9,715 bases of DNA. It comes from Deltaproteobacteria bacterium (GTDB lineage Bacteria > Desulfobacterota > Binatia > UBA9968). This document shows, one piece after another, positions 5,807 to 9,715 of this stretch. Made by a program: the position numbers and the translations under genes. The notes under the pieces are model-generated. The model was not told the DNA's origin. It worked only from the letters and a program-made list of their open reading frames with translations, and made no database searches. The DNA lies in the NCBI GenBank assembly GCA_005878685.1, contig VBLN01000049.1, positions 1 to 9,715 on the forward strand, given 5' to 3'. Within the stretch, counting starts at the first letter, position 1, and every line of letters begins with the position of its first letter.

Positions 5807-6739
5807 GTGAAGAGACGAAGGCGCCAGATTTTCATCATTGCCGCAATTGCCGCTCTCCTCTTCGGCGCGATCCCTGGCTCGAACGCCGCGGGACAGGCGC
5901 CGGAGAGAGTGGAAGCTAAAACGATCTCTTTGGGAATCGTCTCTGAAATACATCAGCAGGAGATCGAGGAGCATTTTCACGATTTTGTGCGTTATGTCGC
6001 GCGCAAGCTTTCCTCGGCGTCCGACATCGAGGGCAAGGTCGTTATAGCTCCTACACTGTTTGAGCTCGCAAAGCTGCTCGAACAGAAGCAGGTCGATTTC
6101 TACATGGAGAGCCCCTATCCGACCTATGTCATCAACAACGTCCATGGAGCCGCGAAATTACTCTTGAGACGTTGGAAGGGAGGCATGGCCGAATATCGAA
6201 GCCTTATTTTTACGAAAAGAAACAGCGAAATAAAACGGCTGGAAGACCTTCGAGGGAAGATGATCGTCTTTGAGGATCCCGAATCGACTTCAGGTCACTT
6301 GCTGCCGAAGTTTTTTCTTCTAAGAAGGGGATTCAAGCTTGCGGAGAAGAGCCAACCAAATACTTCCCCCGCCGAGATCGGTTACATCTTCGCCGGTTCT
6401 CAAGAAAAGCTTGTCGACCTCGTTCTCACAAAACAAGTGGCGGCCGGAGCATTTAGCAACGGCGACTATGCCGCGCTTGACGAGAAAAGCAGATCGGACA
6501 TCATCATTCTGGCGCAAACGGAGATGCTCCCACGTCACTTGCTCTCCATCCGAAGAGATCTAGCCCCGGCGTTGGCCAGCCGCCTTGAGGAGATTTTGCT
6601 CTCGATGCATGAAGACGATGAAGGCCGGAGGATCTTGCAAAAAGCCGACGACACGACAAAGTTCGACATGCTGCCGGGAGGCGAGGCAGGGGTTCGGCGC
6701 AGGCTCTTGGAAACCTTTTACTCGGTTGAGAAAAAATAG
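5807..6739 (+). CDS. PhnD/SsuA-family periplasmic substrate-binding protein, orphan
   Basis: 310 residues from the GTG at 5807. The frame is open back to 5630, but this start gives a proper signal peptide (KRRRRQ, hydrophobic core IFIIAAIAALLFGAIPG, cleavage probably after SNA at residue 27) and lies beyond the TATAAT at 5738. A weak GGA sits 7 nt upstream; GTG 5777 or ATG 5699 are alternatives. The mature part matches PhnD-like type-2 periplasmic binding proteins: LGIVSE strand, DFYMESPYPTYV (97-108), LEDLRGKMIVFEDPESTSG (145-163, the family hallmark for ligand oxyanion contacts) and GAFSNGDY (214-221). In ABC systems such proteins deliver phosphonate, phosphite or similar anions to a permease. 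No permease or ATPase gene is adjacent, so it may serve a distant transporter or act as a sensor. The ligand cannot be told from sequence. Confidence 0.87.
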   Translation: MKRRRRQIFIIAAIAALLFGAIPGSNAAGQAPERVEAKTISLGIVSEIHQQEIEEHFHDFVRYVARKLSSASDIEGKVVIAPTLFELAKLLEQKQVDFYMESPYPTYVINNVHGAAKLLLRRWKGGMAEYRSLIFTKRNSEIKRLEDLRGKMIVFEDPESTSGHLLPKFFLLRRGFKLAEKSQPNTSPAEIGYIFAGSQEKLVDLVLTKQVAAGAFSNGDYAALDEKSRSDIIILAQTEMLPRHLLSIRRDLAPALASRLEEILLSMHEDDEGRRILQKADDTTKFDMLPGGEAGVRRRLLETFYSVEKK

Positions 6740-6810
6740 CAGAGCTTTGAGACGCTTTCAGTCTGCTGTCAATTAAACCGCGGCCAGCGGGAAATGGTCG
6801 CAAACCCAGC

Positions 6811-6839
6811 TGGGAAGCCGTGCTAGCGAGGCTTTCCCA
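6811..6839 (+). terminator. Possible weak terminator after the PhnD-like gene
   Basis: TGGGAAGCC and GGCTTTCCCA pair except for one bulged T, with a 10-nt loop containing GCTAGC. It is followed by TTTGAAAGTT, not a clean T-run. It lies between the TAG at 6737-6739 and the GST start and may partly insulate the two genes. Confidence 0.3.
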
Positions 6840-6877
6840 TTTGAAAGTTCTGGATTGCTATAGCAGAGGAGAACCTC

Positions 6878-7597
6878 GTGCGTTACGAGCTGTATTACTG
6901 GCCTGAGATACAGGGCCGCGGCGAGTTTGTCCGGCTTGCGCTGGAGGACGCGGGCGCTGACTACGTGGACGTCGCCCGTCTTCCGAAGCGGGGCATGCCG
7001 GCGATGATGCGCTTGCTGGAAAGCCGCTCGGCCAAGCACCCGCCCTTCGCGCCGCCTTTCCTGAAAGCCGGCGAGCTGGTGATCGCGCAAACCGCGAACA
7101 TCCTGCTGTTTCTCGGTCCGCGTCTCGGCCTTGTGCCGAAAGACGAGGCGAGCCGACTCTGGGCGCACCAGTTGCAGCTCACGATCGCCGATTGGGTCGT
7201 CGAAGCCCACGACACCCATCATCCAATCTCGGGCGGCCTCTACTACGAAGAGCAGAGGCCTGAAGCGAAGCGGCGCGCCGCAGACTTCACGGCCGAGCGC
7301 CTGCCGAAGTTTCTCGATTACTTCGAGCAGCTGCTTAAGCGCAATCCGAAAGGGACCGACTATCTCGTGGGCAAAGCGGTTTCCTACGTCGATCTTTCGA
7401 TGTTCCAGATGATCGCCGGCTTACGCTACGCCTTTCCGCGCGCGATGGCGAGACTGGAACCCACACATCCGCGGTCGGTGGCGCTGCACGATCGCGTTTC
7501 GGTTCGACCTCGGCTTGCCGCCTACCTGTCGTCGGAGCGGCGCTTGCCTTTCAACCAACAAGGCATCTTTCGGCATTATCCCGAGCTCGACGGGTAG
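6878..7597 (+). CDS. Glutathione S-transferase (sigma/mu-like style)
   Basis: 239 residues, close to the usual 200-240. It starts with GTG at 6878, with GAGGAG 6 nt upstream. The N-terminal thioredoxin-like domain (1-82) begins YELYYWPEIQGRGEFVRLAL: Tyr6 or Tyr7 is the likely catalytic tyrosine, and GRGE is typical of sigma/mu/alpha/pi-type enzymes. APPFL (58-62) supplies the cis-proline region. IAQTANILLFLG (69-80) is the glutathione gamma-glutamyl binding segment, with QT replacing the common QS. The C-terminal helical domain (about 88-225) includes the N-capping box SYVD (169-172) inside DYLVGKAVSYVDLSMFQ. The expected reaction is glutathione conjugation or peroxide reduction in the cytoplasm; the substrate is unknown. 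Its 3' end overlaps a convergent methionine-synthase-like stub, but the C-terminus (IFRHYPELDG) looks complete. Confidence 0.92.
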   Translation: MRYELYYWPEIQGRGEFVRLALEDAGADYVDVARLPKRGMPAMMRLLESRSAKHPPFAPPFLKAGELVIAQTANILLFLGPRLGLVPKDEASRLWAHQLQLTIADWVVEAHDTHHPISGGLYYEEQRPEAKRRAADFTAERLPKFLDYFEQLLKRNPKGTDYLVGKAVSYVDLSMFQMIAGLRYAFPRAMARLEPTHPRSVALHDRVSVRPRLAAYLSSERRLPFNQQGIFRHYPELDG

Positions 7598-7728
7598 GCG
7601 TCGTATCCGGGGCGTGTGTCTCCATAGGGCTGCCCTTCGTTTTTCGCGATTAGCATTTTCATCAGGTCGTCCGGCCGCGCCAAGCTTCCCGCATGAGTGA
7701 CAAGGATCCGTTCGCTGCTGCGCTTCAT
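7576..7728 (-). pseudogene. N-terminal stub of a cobalamin-independent methionine synthase (MetE/MetE-II)-like gene
   Basis: On the minus strand, ATG at 7728 follows AGGGGA with 7 nt spacing. The frame reads MKRSSERILVTHAGSLARP, then DDLMKMLIAKNEGQPYG, before losing all resemblance near 7615 and ending at TAA 7576-7578 inside the antisense of the GST gene (50 codons). The opening is characteristic of the long MetE-II/5-methyltetrahydropteroyltriglutamate-homocysteine methyltransferase-like family (THxGSLxRPxDL), whose members are about 350-400 residues and carry zinc ligands much later. Only about 36 family-like residues remain, so the barrel and active site are absent. The original start and ribosome binding site survive, which suggests a recent deletion or rearrangement joining this gene to the GST 3' end. 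It may still be transcribed, but cannot make an active enzyme. Confidence 0.72.
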
Positions 7729-7830
7729 CTCATTTCCCCTTTCATTATCCTCTTCCTTCAGGTAACCGGCCCTTTTATCGTTTCGCCCTGAATTTGCTCG
7801 CGGAGCGTAAGATCCTGAAACTGGCTCTAA

Positions 7831-7846
7831 ATCAAATTATTTTGAT
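7831..7846. promoter_or_regulatory. AT-rich palindrome, possible operator
   Basis: ATCAAA, TTAT, TTTGAT form a 16-bp inverted repeat between the O-methyltransferase stop (7879) and the methionine-synthase-like stub start (7728). The arms are short and AT-rich. It could be a regulator site in the former promoter of the stub or a weak hairpin. No T-run follows on the minus strand, so a terminator is unlikely. Confidence 0.3.
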
Positions 7847-7878
7847 AGGCCGCATCCGTTCCAAGCGTTTTCCCCGAG

Positions 7879-8514
7879 TCAGCGCCGATAGGCCAGCATG
7901 ATTCCATCGCGAATGGGAAGCAAGACGTTTTCGACTCTCTCGTCTCTTTGAATCCGCTCGTTTAAGCCTGCGATAGCGCGGGAGGCCTGATCCGTCGGAT
8001 GCAGAACTCTGCCGCTCTGCAGCATATTGTCCAAAACGATCAGCCCGCCGCGCCGCACGAGATCGATGCAGAGGTCGTAATAGGCGCTGTAGCCTTGTTT
8101 ATCCGCGTCGATAAAACAGAGATCAAAAGGTCCCTTTAGAGATTTCAACGTCTCGATTGCCGGACCGAGCTTGATCTCGATCTTATGCCCGTAGGGACTC
8201 GTGGCAAAATAGCGCCGCGCGATCTCAGTGGTTTCGGGATTAACGTCACAGGTAATCAGTTGGCCGTCCGCCGGCAGCGCCTCCGCCATCGCAAGCGCGC
8301 TGTAGCCCGTGAACATGCCGATCTCCAGGATCCGTTTCGCCGCCACCAACCGAACCAGCAATCTTAGCAACGCCCCTTCCAGAGGACCGACCATCATGCG
8401 AGGCGACGCGGTCTTTTCGTGCGTCTCCTTCCAAAGGCGCGGATGAAGATCGGAGAGCACGCGCGTATGACGCTCGGCGTATTCCTCAATTTCTTCCGAC
8501 AGGGATGGAATCAT
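7879..8514 (-). CDS. Class I SAM-dependent O-methyltransferase, CCoAOMT/COMT type
   Basis: 211 residues, usual length for the bacterial family (PF01596-type). It starts with ATG at 8514, with GGAGG 6 nt upstream. An N-terminal helical cap precedes the Rossmann fold. Motif I is RILEIGMFTGYSALAMAEAL (61-80) and the acidic residue contacting the SAM ribose is Asp90 (LITCDVN). FIDADK (134-139) supplies metal-binding Asp136 and the probable catalytic Lys139. LDNML (161-165) supplies Asp162 and Asn163, completing the D-D-N divalent-metal site of CCoAOMT enzymes. The expected reaction is metal-dependent methylation of a catechol-type or similar vicinal hydroxyl. The physiological substrate is unknown; neighbours give no clue. 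It is single-gene, with the methionine-synthase-like stub 150 bp downstream on the same strand, which may once have supplied a methyl-cycle link. Confidence 0.93.
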   Translation of the reverse strand: MIPSLSEEIEEYAERHTRVLSDLHPRLWKETHEKTASPRMMVGPLEGALLRLLVRLVAAKRILEIGMFTGYSALAMAEALPADGQLITCDVNPETTEIARRYFATSPYGHKIEIKLGPAIETLKSLKGPFDLCFIDADKQGYSAYYDLCIDLVRRGGLIVLDNMLQSGRVLHPTDQASRAIAGLNERIQRDERVENVLLPIRDGIMLAYRR

Positions 8515-8868
8515 AAGTACCCTCCATAGCTGTTTCTCGTAAAATTAACATAGCGTAAACATGGGTCCAGCGCTAACGCGGGCAGTGTAGGAGTGCAGGA
8601 AAAAACCAACAGTAATTTTGCAGGGGGTTCATAGGTATCTCTTTCACTTCAAAGACTTAGCTATTTCCAGAATTGGTATGTCCTTTGCAAACCATTGCCA
8701 GTAGCCCCAACAAGGGCATTCCCACGTATCTTCGATCCGGGAGATTCGCAGAAACCAGCACGGGCCAGAGCGCCAACTCCAGGAAATTCAGCGCCTGAGG
8801 CAGGAGCGCGCGGAGTAGAGGAGATCTCTTGCTTTATTATTCATAACCCTAAAGCCAGGAGAAAATTT
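8515..8868. other. 354-bp intergenic region between divergent O-methyltransferase and polysaccharide genes
   Basis: This region must hold promoters for both flanking genes, but I see no convincing sigma-70 pair; TATTAT at 8835-8840 is a -10-like hexamer without a good -35. An 8-bp palindrome GAGATCTC lies near 8821-8828. A minus-strand frame open from 8833 to TAA 8657-8659 (58 codons) has hydrophobic content (PDRRYVGMPLLGLLAMVCKG) but no start codon or ribosome binding site, so it may be a gene remnant or chance. No riboswitch, tRNA or JUMPstart-like element was seen. Confidence 0.5.
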
Positions 8869-9715
8869 ATGGAATGGATCCAGCTCGATGGTAAGGAACT
8901 CCCTCTTCTGGAATCGCCGCAGAGCGAAGAACCTCAGCGCCGGATTTTCGGTTTCCTTAATGTCCTCTTCAAAAATAAGTTCTTTATCGCCAAAGTTTTT
9001 ATCATGGTGGCCCTTCCCATATTGATCCTGCTGCTAGCGATGCCTACCGAATATCTTGCTAAAGTCAAGATATTGATTAAGCCCACTCGCGCCTTTCTCA
9101 ATCTCTCTGCCTCTTCTAACTCCTCTGCCACCTCCGATGACCACGGAGCTGCCGCTAAACCAGAGGAGGTCATTAACGACGAGATCCAGATTATCAAGAG
9201 TAAGGAGGTCCGCGAGCGATTGGCGAAGGAGGTACCGCCTCCTAGCAAAGGCAGCACCTCTGGGTTAAACGCTACTCCTGTAAAGCAATCGAACCTCATC
9301 GAGGTCAGCATCACAAGTTCAAACCCCGAATGGGCCAGCAAAGCTGTCAATAGAGCCGCGGAACTTTACTTAGAGCAACATCTGAAAGTCCATAAAACCC
9401 AGGGTATCGAAGAGTTCTACGACGAGCAGGATAAGAGGCTCCAGACTGACCTGACAAAAGCAGAGGGCGCACTCAGAGAGTTTCAGGAAAAGGAAAAGAT
9501 CGTGGACACTTCAATAGAGGTGCCGGCTGAGCTTCAAGCCTTAGCCTCCTTTGAGAAAAGCCTGAAAGAAACCGACTCCAACATTCGAGAAACGGAAGAA
9601 AAAATAAGCAGCCTCGACGGCCAATTGAAGCAGCAGCAGACTACGATCTCGAGCAGTAAGAGTATAAATGTCAATCCAGTCTATGCGCAGATCATGGATA
9701 AGATAACTAAACTCG
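8869..9715 (+). CDS. GumC/Wzz-family polysaccharide chain-length determinant / export protein (partial, C-terminus beyond window)
   Basis: 282 residues are visible and the frame is open at the right edge. The start ATG at 8869 has AGGAGA 6 nt upstream. The layout matches the Wzz/GumC/Vps co-polymerase family: a cytoplasmic N-terminus ending IFGFLNVLFKNKFFIAK, a first membrane helix at about 38-58 (FIMVALPILILLLAM), a periplasmic beta/alpha segment (YLAKVKILIKPTR), then the family-typical EVINDEIQIIKSKEVRERLA (101-120) and SITSSNPEWASKAVNRAAEL (147-166). A long coiled coil at about 178-262 forms the periplasmic stalk. A Ser/Ala-rich insert (77-97) is low complexity. Members oligomerise in the inner membrane and set polymer length with Wzy polymerase or a synthase. 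The second helix, and a BY-kinase domain if present, would lie off-window. It probably opens an exopolysaccharide cluster. Confidence 0.88.
   Translation, partial: MEWIQLDGKELPLLESPQSEEPQRRIFGFLNVLFKNKFFIAKVFIMVALPILILLLAMPTEYLAKVKILIKPTRAFLNLSASSNSSATSDDHGAAAKPEEVINDEIQIIKSKEVRERLAKEVPPPSKGSTSGLNATPVKQSNLIEVSITSSNPEWASKAVNRAAELYLEQHLKVHKTQGIEEFYDEQDKRLQTDLTKAEGALREFQEKEKIVDTSIEVPAELQALASFEKSLKETDSNIRETEEKISSLDGQLKQQQTTISSSKSINVNPVYAQIMDKITKL

Noticed and set aside
6773..7222. 149-codon minus-strand frame overlapping the GST start
   Set aside because: Antisense to the GST N-terminal domain, with no family motif or start signal.
8934..9350. 138-codon minus-strand frame
   Set aside because: Antisense to the GumC/Wzz gene, whose membrane helix, family motifs and coiled coil are clear.
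1..9715. CRISPR array, IS element, integrase, tRNA or rRNA
   Set aside because: No regularly spaced direct repeats, terminal inverted repeats with transposase motifs, or RNA gene signatures were seen on either strand.

Overview
The window (9,715 bp, moderate GC) looks like chromosomal DNA of an uncultured Gram-negative bacterium of soil, sediment or groundwater type. Supporting signs are Sec signal peptides, a lipobox lipoprotein, a GumC/Wzz-type chain-length protein and strong GGAGG-type ribosome binding sites. The protein styles (carboxypeptidase-regulatory plus beta-propeller fusion, orphan PhnD-like binding protein, MetE-II-like remnant, Ala/Gly repeat protein) recall Acidobacteriota, Methylomirabilota/Rokubacteria or deltaproteobacterial lineages, but I cannot fix the phylum. 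No rRNA, tRNA, CRISPR array or recognisable IS element was seen.

Layout. 1-1268 (-): 5' part of an exported three-part protein (carboxypeptidase-regulatory-like domain, CxxCH haem-c segment, virginiamycin-B-lyase-like propeller), running off the left edge, with a candidate promoter upstream. 1269-1890: gene-poor, holding a decayed C-terminal piece of an esterase-like/phytase-family protein (-). 1891-2328 (-): small OB-fold-like lipoprotein. 2329-3322: about 1 kb with one doubtful small ORF, a strong inverted repeat, a 12-bp direct repeat and a candidate promoter. 3323-4246 (+): Ala/Gly/Lys-rich repeat protein built on a 117-residue duplication, ended by a textbook terminator that touches the stop codon of the convergent gene. 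4335-5621 (-): YihY/BrkB-family membrane protein. 5807-6739 (+): orphan PhnD-like periplasmic binding protein, divergent from YihY. 6878-7597 (+): glutathione S-transferase. 7576-7728 (-): N-terminal stub of a cobalamin-independent methionine synthase-like gene, truncated against the GST 3' end. 7879-8514 (-): CCoAOMT-type O-methyltransferase. 8869-9715 (+): start of a GumC/Wzz polysaccharide chain-length/export protein, probably the first gene of an exopolysaccharide cluster beyond the right edge.

The genes are mostly single transcription units on alternating strands and do not form one pathway. A loose theme is the cell envelope and stress (propeller protein, lipoprotein, repeat protein, YihY, binding protein, GST, polysaccharide export). 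Two gene remnants show that the region has been rearranged. I did not find a convincing new multi-gene system. The most distinctive items are the repeat protein, the two gene stubs and the haem-propeller fusion.
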